A DNA stretch of 33,289 nt from Allobosea sp. ASV33. Lineage in GTDB: Bacteria; Pseudomonadota; Alphaproteobacteria; Rhizobiales; Beijerinckiaceae. Location of the stretch: assembly GCF_016428755.1 (NCBI RefSeq), contig NZ_JAELTI010000061.1, forward strand, positions 1 through 33,289, in the 5' to 3' direction. Under the pieces are notes generated by a model, which was not told the DNA's origin, ran no database searches, and was given only the letters and a program-made list of their open reading frames with translations. Of this stretch, positions 1-7,689 are shown piece after piece. The translations under genes were made by a program, and so were the position numbers. Numbering within the stretch: position 1 is the first letter of the stretch; each line of letters begins with the position of its first letter.

Positions 1-82
1 CGAGCGCAGCCGCACGATGCGCCAGCAGCGCCTCTGCCGGCCTTGTCGTGATGGGTTCGTCCGCGCCGAAGCCGTTCGCCAT
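1..82 (-). CDS. 5' end of an unidentified gene (partial, runs off the window)
   Basis: An ATG at 82 reading leftward opens 27 codons (MANGFGADEPITTRPAEALL...) with a strong G/C preference at third positions and no stop before the window edge. A weak purine-rich AGGA lies just upstream of the ATG. The long AT-rich leader upstream (about 130-205) fits a promoter for this gene. There is too little protein to name a family. The start could be wrong, because the frame stays open further upstream. Confidence 0.4.
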   Translation of the reverse strand, partial: MANGFGADEPITTRPAEALLAHRAAAL

Positions 83-99
83 GGTCCTGGCCGCCTGTT

Positions 100-113
100 C
101 GGTAAATCGAACG
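100..113. promoter_or_regulatory. Possible operator dyad in the leader of the left-edge gene
   Basis: TTCG and CGAA half-sites flank the 6-base core GTAAAT, about 20 bases upstream of the putative ATG at 82, and a further CGAA follows. The size and place would suit a small dimeric repressor. No regulator is identified, and such a short dyad can occur by chance. Confidence 0.2.
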
Positions 114-258
114 AACCACTTATACCCATGGCGGCGAAGGTTCAATTTACAGCAGGTAGCGTGTTTTTTCTTATTTTACTTCCATTGGAGAAGTTTGTTT
201 TGACGGACGGCGATCGGCACGCTGCTCGGGAATGGACGTTGCCCTCACACCTCCTCAT

Positions 259-362
259 CGTCATCCCGGACAAGCCGCGAAGCGGCGCCGATCCGGAATC
301 CATGGTAGAGCTCCGCAGCCCTTCGATGGATCCCGGGTTTCGCTGCGCTCGCCCGGGATGAC
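259..362. repeat. Palindromic intergenic repeat, family A copy 1
   Basis: The element is bounded by GTCATCCCGG on the left and CCGGGATGAC on the right, which are reverse complements. Inside it holds shorter complementary blocks (GGATCC/GATCCGG-like and GCGAAGCGG-like segments), so it can fold as a long branched hairpin. A related copy with the same ends lies at 29881-29993. It sits downstream of the dnaE2 stop and could also act as a transcription end. It resembles the REP-like palindromes scattered through rhizobial genomes. Confidence 0.7.
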
Positions 363-400
363 CCGCTTGGAGACGGCTAAGACGGAGCGAATCGCCCGTC

Positions 401-3400
401 CTAATGGAAATCCCGCGATTTCGGGAGGATTCGGACATTGCGCGGGTGGCGGTGGCGCGGCAGCGGCGGGTTCTTCAATTCGTCGACCGGCATCGGAACC
501 TCGGCGCGATGCGTATCCGAGAGCGAGAGCAGATCGATCGAGCGATCAGCGATGCGCTGGGCCATGAGATGGGTGACGCCCTCGACGCTTTTCTGCACCC
601 GACCCTCGACCAGCATCAACCGCGCACCCATGACCTCGCGGCGGAAGCGCTCGAACAGCCGCGCCCAGATCACGACATTGGTGATACCGGTCTCGTCCTC
701 CAGCGTGACGAAGATGGCGTTGCCCTTGCCCGGCCGCTGGCGCACCAGCACGATTCCGGCGGTGCGGACGAAGGCGGCGTCCGGCTTCGCCTCGGTCTCG
801 GCGCAGCTCAGAATGCCCTCGCGGCGGAAGCGCGGGCGCAGGAGCTGCATCGGGTGCCCCTTCAGCGAGAGCCGGACGGTCTGGTAATCGGCGACGATAT
901 GCTCGGCCAGCGGCATGACCGGCAGCGCCATGCTCCGCTCCGAACCGAGCTCGCGGGCCTGCGCGACCTGAAACAGCGGCAGAACGGCATCGTCCGGCAG
1001 GCGGCGCACGGCCCATAGCGCCTCACGGCGGTCGAGCCCAAGCGAGCGGAAAGCATCGGCATCGGCGAGCAGGCGCATGGCGCGGGCGGGGAGACCGGCA
1101 CGGCGCATCAGTTCCTCGACGTCCCGATACGGGCCGCCTGCTTCCCGCTCCCTGGCGATGGCCTTCCCCCACTCATCCTTGAAGCCGTCGATCTGACGGA
1201 AGCCCAGACGCAGGGCGAAAGGGTCTCTTTTGCTCTCCTGACGCGGCCGGTCATGGTAAGAGCTCGATTCAGAAACGGCTTCCAAGCTGTTGTCCAAAAA
1301 GCTGGAATTGACATCGGCCGGCCGCGCCTCGACGCCACCGTTCTCCTCCGCCTCCCGCACGATCTGGGCTGGTGCGTAGAAACCCATCGGCTGGGAATTC
1401 AGCAACGCGGCGGCGAAAGCGGCCGGATACCATCGCTTCAGGAAGGAGGAGATGTAGACCAGCTTGGCGAAGGAAGCCGCGTGGCTTTCCGGAAAGCCGT
1501 AGCTGCCGAAGCCCTTGATCTGCTCGAAACAGCGCTGGGCGAAATCGCGCTCATAGCCGCGCGCGACCATGCGCTCGACCATCATCATCTCGTAATTGCC
1601 GATGGTGCCGGCATTGCGGAAGGTTGCCATCGCCTTGCGCAGGCCATTGGCTTCGATGTCGGAGAATTTGGCGGCGACCATGGCAAGCCGCATCGCCTGT
1701 TCCTGAAAGAGCGGGACGCCGAAGGTCTTCTTCAGAACCTCATAGAGCTCATTTTCGTCTCCATGCTCCGGCGCCGGCGAGGGATAGGTCACCTCCTCGA
1801 TCTTCGCCCGCCGCTTCAGATAGGGATGGACCATATTGCCCTGGATCGGGCCGGGGCGAACGATCGCGACCTGGATGACGAGATCGTAGAATTCCCGAGG
1901 CTTCAGTCGCGGCAGCATGTTCATCTGGGCGCGGCTCTCGACCTGGAAGACGCCGAGGGATTTGCCCTCGCAGAGCATGTCGTAGGTCGCCTTGTCGCCA
2001 TCCTTGAGGTCGGCGAGCGCGTAATCCTTTCCCCCGTTCGCCTTGATCAGATCGAACGCCTTGCGGATGCAGGTCAGCATGCCCAGCGCCAGCACGTCGA
2101 CTTTCATCAACCCGAGCTCGTCGATGTCGTCACGGTCCCATTCGATGAAGGTGCGCTCATCCATCGCGGCGTTGCCGATCGGCACGGTCTCGTCGAGACG
2201 CCCGCGCGACAGGACGAAGCCGCCGACATGCTGCGAGAGATGGCGCGGATAGCCGAGCAGGCGGGTGGCGAAATCGACGGCGCGGCGGATCGTCGGATTG
2301 GTCGGATCGAGCCCGGCCTGACGGACGCGGGCATCGCCGATCTCGCTGCCCCAGCTTCCCCAATTGGTATCGGCGATGCGGGCGGTGACGTCCTCGGTCA
2401 GGCCCAGCACCTTGCCGGCCTCGCGAATGGCGCTGCGCGGCCGGTAATGGATCACGGTCGCGGCGATGCCGGCGCGCTCACGGCCATAGAATTTGTAGAT
2501 CCACTGGATCACCTCCTCGCGCCGCTCATGCTCGAAATCGACGTCGATATCTGGCGGCTCCTTGCGCTCCGTGGAGATGAAGCGCTCGAACAGCACGTCA
2601 TTCTCGTCCGGGTCGACCGCAGTGATGCCGAGCACGTAGCAGACGGCGGAATTGGCGGCCGAACCGCGGCCCTGACAGAGGATGCCCCGGCTCTCGGCGA
2701 ATTCGACGATCTGGCGGATCGTCAGGAAATAGCGGGCGTATTCGAGCTTCCCGATCAGATCGAGTTCCTTCGCCAGCAGCTTCTCGACCTTCTCCGATAC
2801 GCCACCGGGATAGCGGATCAGGCAGCAGCGGCGGACCAGCTCCACCAGCCAGTCCTGATCCTTCCAGCCGGGCGGGATCGGCTCGTCCGGGTATTCGTAT
2901 TTGAGCTGGCGGAGATCGAATTCGATGCGGGAGAAGAGGGCTTGCGTTTCGGCGATGGCCTCGGGCGCGTCGCGGAAGAGGCGGGCCATTTCCTGCGGCA
3001 GCTTGAGATGCCGCTCGGCATTGGATTCGAGCAGGCGCCCGGCCCGCTCGATGGTGGTGCCCTCGCGGATGCAGGTGAGCACGTCCTGCAGGTCGCGCTG
3101 CCCGATGGAATCGTAGAGCGCATCATTGGTCGCGATCAGCGGCGTGCGGGTCGCTGCCGCGATCGCCTTCAGGCGCGCTAGGCGGCGGCGATCGTCGCCG
3201 CGCCGGTGCATGCTGGCTGCAAGCCAGACAGCACCGGGCGCGGCATCGTCGAGCCGGGCGAGCAATGCGGGCAGGCCATCGAGGCTGCGATCCGGCATCA
3301 GGATCAGCAGCAGGTCGCGGGCATCGTTCAGGAGGTCGTCGAGGACGAGATGGCATTCGCCCTTCCTCACGCCGTCCTTCAGGTTGCCGTGGCTGAGCAA

Positions 3401-3817
3401 GCGGCAAAGCCTTCCCCAGCCGGCGCGATTGGCGGGATAGACGACGATGTCGGGCGTGCCGTCGGCGAAGACGAGACGGGTGCCGGTCGCGAGCTTGAAG
3501 CGCTCCGCCTTCGCTTTCATCTCCTCGGGCGTGAAAGGCAGGGCGGCGAATTCGGGGTTCTCGACCCAGTAATATTCGCCGGGGCTGCCGCCCTCCCTGA
3601 CCTTGTCGGGCGCCGGCAGACCGTAATCGCGCAATTGCTTCAACGCCGCCCAGGCCCGCACGACGCCCGCCACCGTGTTGCGGTCGGCGATGCCGATGCC
3701 GGAATAGCCGAGCAGCAGCGCCGTCAGCACCATATGCGGCCCCGGCGAGGCGCCGCGCAGGAAGGAAAAATGCGTGGCGGCAACAGGTTCGGCGAAGGCA
3801 TTCGCAATCTGATTCAT
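401..3817 (-). CDS. dnaE2: Error-prone DNA polymerase DnaE2 (ImuC)
   Basis: This is a C-family replicative-type polymerase specialised for SOS-induced translesion synthesis, working with ImuA and ImuB. The product is 1138 aa, normal for DnaE2 and slightly shorter than DnaE1. An N-terminal PHP domain begins around residue 14. The palm carries PPDIDVDF (421-428), with acids matching the first two catalytic aspartates of DnaE, and MKVDVLALG near residue 574 carries the third. A helix-hairpin-helix region follows, then a C-terminal OB fold with GNAIFVTLEDETG. The ATG at 3817 overlaps the imuB stop as ATGA, which decides the start and implies translational coupling. A longer frame upstream to 3961 is only imuB read out of frame. 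Expression should follow the LexA site upstream of imuA. Confidence 0.95.
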   Translation of the reverse strand: MNQIANAFAEPVAATHFSFLRGASPGPHMVLTALLLGYSGIGIADRNTVAGVVRAWAALKQLRDYGLPAPDKVREGGSPGEYYWVENPEFAALPFTPEEMKAKAERFKLATGTRLVFADGTPDIVVYPANRAGWGRLCRLLSHGNLKDGVRKGECHLVLDDLLNDARDLLLILMPDRSLDGLPALLARLDDAAPGAVWLAASMHRRGDDRRRLARLKAIAAATRTPLIATNDALYDSIGQRDLQDVLTCIREGTTIERAGRLLESNAERHLKLPQEMARLFRDAPEAIAETQALFSRIEFDLRQLKYEYPDEPIPPGWKDQDWLVELVRRCCLIRYPGGVSEKVEKLLAKELDLIGKLEYARYFLTIRQIVEFAESRGILCQGRGSAANSAVCYVLGITAVDPDENDVLFERFISTERKEPPDIDVDFEHERREEVIQWIYKFYGRERAGIAATVIHYRPRSAIREAGKVLGLTEDVTARIADTNWGSWGSEIGDARVRQAGLDPTNPTIRRAVDFATRLLGYPRHLSQHVGGFVLSRGRLDETVPIGNAAMDERTFIEWDRDDIDELGLMKVDVLALGMLTCIRKAFDLIKANGGKDYALADLKDGDKATYDMLCEGKSLGVFQVESRAQMNMLPRLKPREFYDLVIQVAIVRPGPIQGNMVHPYLKRRAKIEEVTYPSPAPEHGDENELYEVLKKTFGVPLFQEQAMRLAMVAAKFSDIEANGLRKAMATFRNAGTIGNYEMMMVERMVARGYERDFAQRCFEQIKGFGSYGFPESHAASFAKLVYISSFLKRWYPAAFAAALLNSQPMGFYAPAQIVREAEENGGVEARPADVNSSFLDNSLEAVSESSSYHDRPRQESKRDPFALRLGFRQIDGFKDEWGKAIAREREAGGPYRDVEELMRRAGLPARAMRLLADADAFRSLGLDRREALWAVRRLPDDAVLPLFQVAQARELGSERSMALPVMPLAEHIVADYQTVRLSLKGHPMQLLRPRFRREGILSCAETEAKPDAAFVRTAGIVLVRQRPGKGNAIFVTLEDETGITNVVIWARLFERFRREVMGARLMLVEGRVQKSVEGVTHLMAQRIADRSIDLLSLSDTHRAEVPMPVDELKNPPLPRHRHPRNVRILPKSRDFH

Positions 3818-5358
3818 GCGAAGAGCCCGTGCAGGAACCAGCGCGGCGGGGCGCTGTCGGCCTCGTAGAAGCCGATGCGGTAGAGCCAGAAGCGGCGCCC
3901 TTGCGCATCCTCGACGCGGTAATAGTCGCGCATCGGCTCGTCCGAGCCGTCGCGCCACCATTCGGGGGCAATGCGCTCGGGACCTTCGGCGCGGGCGACG
4001 TCATGGGTGAGGCGGCGCCAGCGGAAGCGGATCGGCGGTCCGTCCGGCACCTCCGCGATCGCCTCGACCGGCTGAGGGGGCTCGAAAAGCTGGAGCGGGC
4101 GGGCCGGCGGTTCCTGCGGTTCGGGGGCGGACCATGCCGCCTCAGGTAATGGTGCGGCAGCCGAAAGCGCTTTCGCGGCGCGGACGGGGTGATGCGTATC
4201 CTGCGCCACAAAGCGCAGCACCCGGTCGCGGCCGAAACGGGTGACCAACCGGTCGACGAGATCGGCGACCGCTTCCTCCTCGATGGCGCGACCGTCGAGG
4301 CTGTGCTGGGGCGTGTCGAGCGGCTCGCAAAGCGGCACGGCGAGCTTGATCGCATCGAAGCCGAAGCCGGGGTCCAGCGGGTCAGACAGCGTCTCGATGC
4401 GCTCGCGATAGAGCCGGAGCAGCGCCTTGGCGTCGCGCGACGGGCGGCCGGTCTCCATGGCGAGGCGGCGCACGGCGCCGTCGCTGCGGAAGAAGCCGAG
4501 TTCGAAGACGCGCCCGCCCTCGCCGCGCGCTTCCAGCACCCGCGCCGCCTCCCCGATCAGCCTGACGACGACAGCCTCGAGGCTCGCGGTATCGGCGAAA
4601 GGCTCGGCGAAATGGCGCTCGACCACGCAGTCGGGCGGCGGGCGCAAGGGCGTGATGCGACGGTCCTCATGGCCGAGGATGCGCCTGAGCTTGACCACCA
4701 GCGCCTCGCCGAAGCGGGCGGAGAGCGTTTCCGAGGGGCGCTCCGCGAGATGGGCCAGCGTCTTCAGGCCGGCGCGGGAGAGCGCGATCACGGTCTCGGC
4801 GTCCGTATCCAACGCTGCGGTCGGCAGGAAACGCAGCAGCGCCTCCTCCTGCCCGGGCGGGACGATGCCGCCGCGGCCATGGCGGGCGCAGGCGCGGGCG
4901 GCGTCGGGCGTGCCGGCGATGGCGGCCTTGAGCTGGAGACCGCCCCGCTGCATGGCACGCGCGGCCAGGTTGCCGAGCCCGGCCTCGCCGCCGAAGAGAT
5001 GGGCGCAGCCGGTGATGTCGAGCATCAGGCCATGCGGGTCGTCGAGCGCGACCAGCGGGGTGAAGCGGTCGCAGAAACCGGCGAGCGCTTCGAGGAATTC
5101 GCGATCGGCCTGGGCTTGAGCCTCCAGCGCGACGAGATCGGGGATGCGGGCGCGGGCGTCGGCCAGCGTCATATTTCGCGTCAGGCCGAGATCGACGGCG
5201 CGCTGGTCGCAATCGACGAGGCGCAGGGCGTTGCCCTGCATCTCGGTCAGCACATGCGGCTTCTCAGCCAGTGCGCCGGAGGCCGGAATCGCGCCCGTCC
5301 GCCGTAACCTGTCCGTCGCCAGAAAGGGGAACCAGAGGGCGAGATAACGGCGCGGCAT
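3814..5358 (-). CDS. imuB: ImuB, catalytically inactive Y-family polymerase-like protein
   Basis: ImuB is the hub of the mutasome: in characterised systems it binds the beta clamp, ImuA and DnaE2 but does not polymerise. The 514-aa product starts MPRRYLALWFPFLATDRLRR, the usual ImuB opening. Y-family polymerases have a metal-binding Asp in this first strand, but here aromatic residues occupy the place. The second acidic motif (S-x-D-E in DinB) reads DPHGLMLDITG, so the carboxylate pair is missing too. A long variable C-terminal region follows, ending in the DYYRVEDAQGRRFWLYR segment typical of the family. The ATG at 5358 is preferred over an in-frame GTG at 5439 because conserved sequence begins there. 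The 5' end overlaps imuA by 95 bases and the 3' end overlaps dnaE2 by 4. Confidence 0.93.
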   Translation of the reverse strand: MPRRYLALWFPFLATDRLRRTGAIPASGALAEKPHVLTEMQGNALRLVDCDQRAVDLGLTRNMTLADARARIPDLVALEAQAQADREFLEALAGFCDRFTPLVALDDPHGLMLDITGCAHLFGGEAGLGNLAARAMQRGGLQLKAAIAGTPDAARACARHGRGGIVPPGQEEALLRFLPTAALDTDAETVIALSRAGLKTLAHLAERPSETLSARFGEALVVKLRRILGHEDRRITPLRPPPDCVVERHFAEPFADTASLEAVVVRLIGEAARVLEARGEGGRVFELGFFRSDGAVRRLAMETGRPSRDAKALLRLYRERIETLSDPLDPGFGFDAIKLAVPLCEPLDTPQHSLDGRAIEEEAVADLVDRLVTRFGRDRVLRFVAQDTHHPVRAAKALSAAAPLPEAAWSAPEPQEPPARPLQLFEPPQPVEAIAEVPDGPPIRFRWRRLTHDVARAEGPERIAPEWWRDGSDEPMRDYYRVEDAQGRRFWLYRIGFYEADSAPPRWFLHGLFA

Positions 5359-6115
5359 GGTCTGTCCGGGCAGATCGATCGAAAAGGCTGCGTTCCGCAA
5401 AGCAATGTCGGTCACGGTCCCACTCCACACGCCACTCACGCTCGGCCGCGCCGCCGCGCTGGCGCAGCAATCTCAGGGCGAAGGCCGGAGCGCCCGGCGC
5501 ATTCGCCTCCAGCGCCCGCGATGCGAGCGCCCTCACCTGCCAGCGCGTGCGCGCCGCGCTCGGCGCCTCGGCCGCCGCGACGCGCAGCAGCAGCACCGGC
5601 ACGCCCGAAGCTTCCGCTGCCAAAGCGAGGCGGCGGCTCGCCGTCAGGTCGAAAGGGCGCGGCTCGCCCCAGGGCTCGATCAGCACGGCGCTGAGCGCGG
5701 CACAGCGCGCCGCCTCGGCCCCGGCGCGCAGCACACCCTCGCCGTCTCGCGCCCGCACCAGCAGCAGGCGCGCCGGATCGAGGCCGAGCTCGTTCAACCC
5801 CGGCGCATGAAGCCGCCCGGCCTCGGCATCGACGAAATCCTGCCGCGCCCAGAAGATGGGGCCTCCGCCCCCCTTCCGGTCGATCCGCCCCGCCCGCAGC
5901 GCGAGGCCGAGTGCGAAGCCGGTCGCAGCGGCGAGATCGGCGACCTCGGCGGCGTAAATCTCATGCAGCGCGGCCCGCACGAGCCCACCGTTCAAGACCT
6001 CGTCCAGAGCGGGGACGCCCAGGTCGATCCGCCCGGCCGCGACCGGACCGCTCCGAAGAGCGGCCTCGGCAAGGCTGCGGCGCAGATCGGACAGGGTCGG
6101 TGCGGTTTCCGGCAT
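5264..6115 (-). CDS. imuA: ImuA, SOS mutasome protein (RecA/SulA-like)
   Basis: ImuA is the first gene product of the SOS translesion cassette. It is a degenerate RecA-fold protein that, in studied bacteria, interacts with ImuB and helps DnaE2 reach stalled forks. The product is 283 aa from the ATG at 6115. It contains the family segment around IDLGVPALDEVLNGGL, which corresponds to the region before the RecA Walker A, but no intact P-loop GxxxxGK[ST] is visible. The C-terminus ends inside imuB in another frame. A frame open to 6199 exists, but starting there would place the LexA site within the coding sequence, so 6115 is favoured. The operon is led by the GTTC direct repeat at 6131-6145. 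Confidence 0.9.
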   Translation of the reverse strand: MPETAPTLSDLRRSLAEAALRSGPVAAGRIDLGVPALDEVLNGGLVRAALHEIYAAEVADLAAATGFALGLALRAGRIDRKGGGGPIFWARQDFVDAEAGRLHAPGLNELGLDPARLLLVRARDGEGVLRAGAEAARCAALSAVLIEPWGEPRPFDLTASRRLALAAEASGVPVLLLRVAAAEAPSAARTRWQVRALASRALEANAPGAPAFALRLLRQRGGAAEREWRVEWDRDRHCFAERSLFDRSARTDHAAPLSRPLVPLSGDGQVTADGRDSGLRRTG

Positions 6116-6130
6116 GGGAGCACGATAATT

Positions 6131-6156
6131 GTTCTCTCTTTGTTCTTTTATAGAAC
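6131..6156 (-). promoter_or_regulatory. LexA (SOS) operator with three half-sites upstream of imuA
   Basis: GTTC at 6131, GTTC at 6142 and GAAC at 6153 are each separated by exactly 7 bases. The first pair is the direct repeat GTTC-N7-GTTC known as the LexA box of alphaproteobacteria. The second pair makes an inverted repeat with the same spacing. The site begins 16 bases upstream of the imuA ATG and overlaps an AT-rich TATAAA (minus strand, 6152-6147) that could be the -10. Repression by LexA with induction by DNA damage is the natural reading. Confidence 0.88.
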
Positions 6157-6248
6157 GTGACTTGCCCGAAGGCGAGTCGAGTCTTCCGGCCGTCCCCATG
6201 CCCCTGTCAGCGGGTGACGCGGATCAGTCTGCGTTTGGAAATCGCCTG

Positions 6249-6366
6249 AGCCCTCATCCTGAGGAGCGGACGCAAGTCCGCGTCTCGAAGGATGTTCCAG
6301 ATGGGTTCGCGTGCCTCCTGGAACATCCTTCGAGACGCCGCTACGCGGCTCCTCAGGATGAGGGCT
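6249..6366. repeat. Palindromic intergenic repeat, family C
   Basis: Two nested perfect inverted repeats are present. The outer arms of 19 bp are at 6249-6267 and 6348-6366 (AGCCCTCATCCTGAGGAGC and its complement). The inner arms of 20 bp are at 6281-6300 and 6318-6337. The element can form a very stable cruciform or RNA hairpin. It lies between the imuA promoter region and the convergent end of the AraC-type gene at 6417. The CCTCATCCTGAGGAGC core is familiar from dispersed repeats of Bradyrhizobium and relatives. The remainder of 6160-6416 shows no gene. Confidence 0.85.
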
Positions 6367-6416
6367 GGAGGTTCCGATCAGACATTCAGGAGGAGGGCTG
6401 AGTGTCCGCCGGGCTC

Positions 6417-7505
6417 TCAGGCCTCTCCGCTGACGGCCTGCGCCTTCACCTGCGAGGGCGGGCGGCCGAAGCGCTTGCGGAAACAGCGGTTGAAATAGGA
6501 GAGATCGCCGAAGCCGACCTCATAGGCGACGGCGCTGATGGTGAGCGTCGCGCCTTCGGCCGTGACCAGTCGATGCCAGGCACGGTCGAGCCGGCGCTCC
6601 AGCACATAGTCGGAAAAGGTCCGGCCCTCGGCCTCGAACAGCTTCTGGACGACGCGCGCGCTGACGCCGTGCAGGGACGCGATCATCTCGACGCCGAGCT
6701 CGCGCCGCTCCAGCCGGGCCTCGATATCGGCCTTGATCGCGGCGAGGCGGCCGGCCCGCCGGTCGGCCATCGCGACTGGCGCCGCGGATTCGCGATCCGA
6801 GAGGGCCGCGCCGATGAGATCGTGGACATGGCCCTTGGCGAGGGCCTGGAGATCGGCGGAGTTCAAGGGCAGCAAGCCGCGCAACAGGAGCGCGCCGTAA
6901 TGCGCCAGCGCCTGCAAGCCCGGATTGGAGCGCGGGATGACCTGCATCAGCGCGGAATCGTCCCCGAGCGAAGGCAATAACGCCCGATCGAGCTCGATCA
7001 CATCGATGCGGCCGGGCTGGGCCAGGACGAACTCGGTCGGCTGGTCGAGAGCGAGCGCCGCCGCCTCGCGAGCACGGAGCGCGAGGCGCCTGTCGCCCTG
7101 CCGGATCACGACGCGCCCCTCGGCCGGGCGGACGAGGATGTAGCGGGCTCCCTCCCCGGCTCGCTCCGACCGCCAGACCCAGTGCGCCGCCGGGGCGAAG
7201 CAGGAGCGCAGGCCGATATCGGGGCGCGTGGTCAGGATGCAGCGGGCATCGAAAGGCAGGGGCAGATCGGGCGCCGCAGCTTCGCGAGCGACGGTGCGGC
7301 CGAGGATTCGCCGCGACAGCGTGCTCGCCTCGTCGCGGCCGACATCGGCGGAGACCAGCCAGAACGGCACGAAATTCTGCGATTCAGGTGCCGCCTCCCG
7401 CCCGGGGCGTGTCGCGACAGCCACATCTCCCGTTTTCGACACCGGATTCGTCTCAGTCCTATAGCGCGTTCGCGGAAGTCCAAGCTTAGACCGCAGAAAC
7501 ATCAT
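6417..7505 (-). CDS. AraC-family transcriptional regulator of the siderophore locus
   Basis: A 362-aa regulator with an N-terminal ligand-sensing half of the AraC-binding-like type and a C-terminal double helix-turn-helix. The HTH region covers roughly the last 100 residues, with IASLHGVSARVVQKLF as the first helix pair and ISAVAYEVGFGDLSYFNRCF before the RKRFGRPPSQ signature. It is divergent from a TonB receptor gene, the arrangement of rhrA/rhtA in Sinorhizobium and of other siderophore-responsive AraC regulators. It therefore probably activates receptor and importer genes in response to the iron-siderophore complex. Two adjacent ATGs open the frame at 7505 and 7502, but neither has a clear ribosome binding site. 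The first 20-30 residues are untypical, so the true start may be an internal GTG. Confidence 0.85.
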   Translation of the reverse strand: MMFLRSKLGLPRTRYRTETNPVSKTGDVAVATRPGREAAPESQNFVPFWLVSADVGRDEASTLSRRILGRTVAREAAAPDLPLPFDARCILTTRPDIGLRSCFAPAAHWVWRSERAGEGARYILVRPAEGRVVIRQGDRRLALRAREAAALALDQPTEFVLAQPGRIDVIELDRALLPSLGDDSALMQVIPRSNPGLQALAHYGALLLRGLLPLNSADLQALAKGHVHDLIGAALSDRESAAPVAMADRRAGRLAAIKADIEARLERRELGVEMIASLHGVSARVVQKLFEAEGRTFSDYVLERRLDRAWHRLVTAEGATLTISAVAYEVGFGDLSYFNRCFRKRFGRPPSQVKAQAVSGEA

Positions 7506-7689
7506 TACAGCAACAACTGAAATCGATCACGGACCTCACCCAAGACCGAATCCGCAATGAAATCAAGCTACTTTACTATAATTCTAAAGAACGAATTCTG
7601 AGATAACACAAGTAATCCGCCATCAGAACGGTTTCGAATTTCTGCCCAACACATGGGCAGGACCGCAGCCAGCGCCGCCAGGTAGAACC
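7506..7689. promoter_or_regulatory. Divergent AT-rich control region between the AraC regulator and the TonB receptor
   Basis: The sequence is much richer in A/T than its surroundings, especially 7555-7615. On the plus strand a perfect TATAAT (7577-7582) could be the -10 of the receptor gene, leaving a leader of about 100 bases, but no good -35 is evident. Overlapping it, TTCTAAAGAA (7582-7591) is a dyad of TTCT/AGAA half-sites that recalls iron-responsive Irr-type elements, though it is not a full match. AraC or iron-regulator binding here is inferred from position. Confidence 0.45.

Larger units (their letters stand above)
83..400. other. Intergenic region between the left-edge gene and dnaE2
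   Basis: No convincing gene is visible. The part nearest the left-edge gene (about 130-205) is strikingly AT-rich for this genome, with T-rich runs. It is the likely promoter region of the leftward gene. Positions 259-362 hold a palindromic repeat described separately. The rest, up to the dnaE2 stop at 401, shows no recognisable signal. Short ORFs here are overlapping and lack coding bias. Confidence 0.6.

Noticed and set aside
1253..3181. A 642-codon open frame on the plus strand
   Set aside because: It is antisense to dnaE2 throughout. The encoded text is rich in Asp, Arg, Ala and Gly with no domain, as expected when a high-GC gene is read in its complementary frame.
6249..6366. The nested palindromes as a CRISPR array
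   Set aside because: There are only inverted arms, with no regularly spaced direct repeats, and no cas gene is present in the window.
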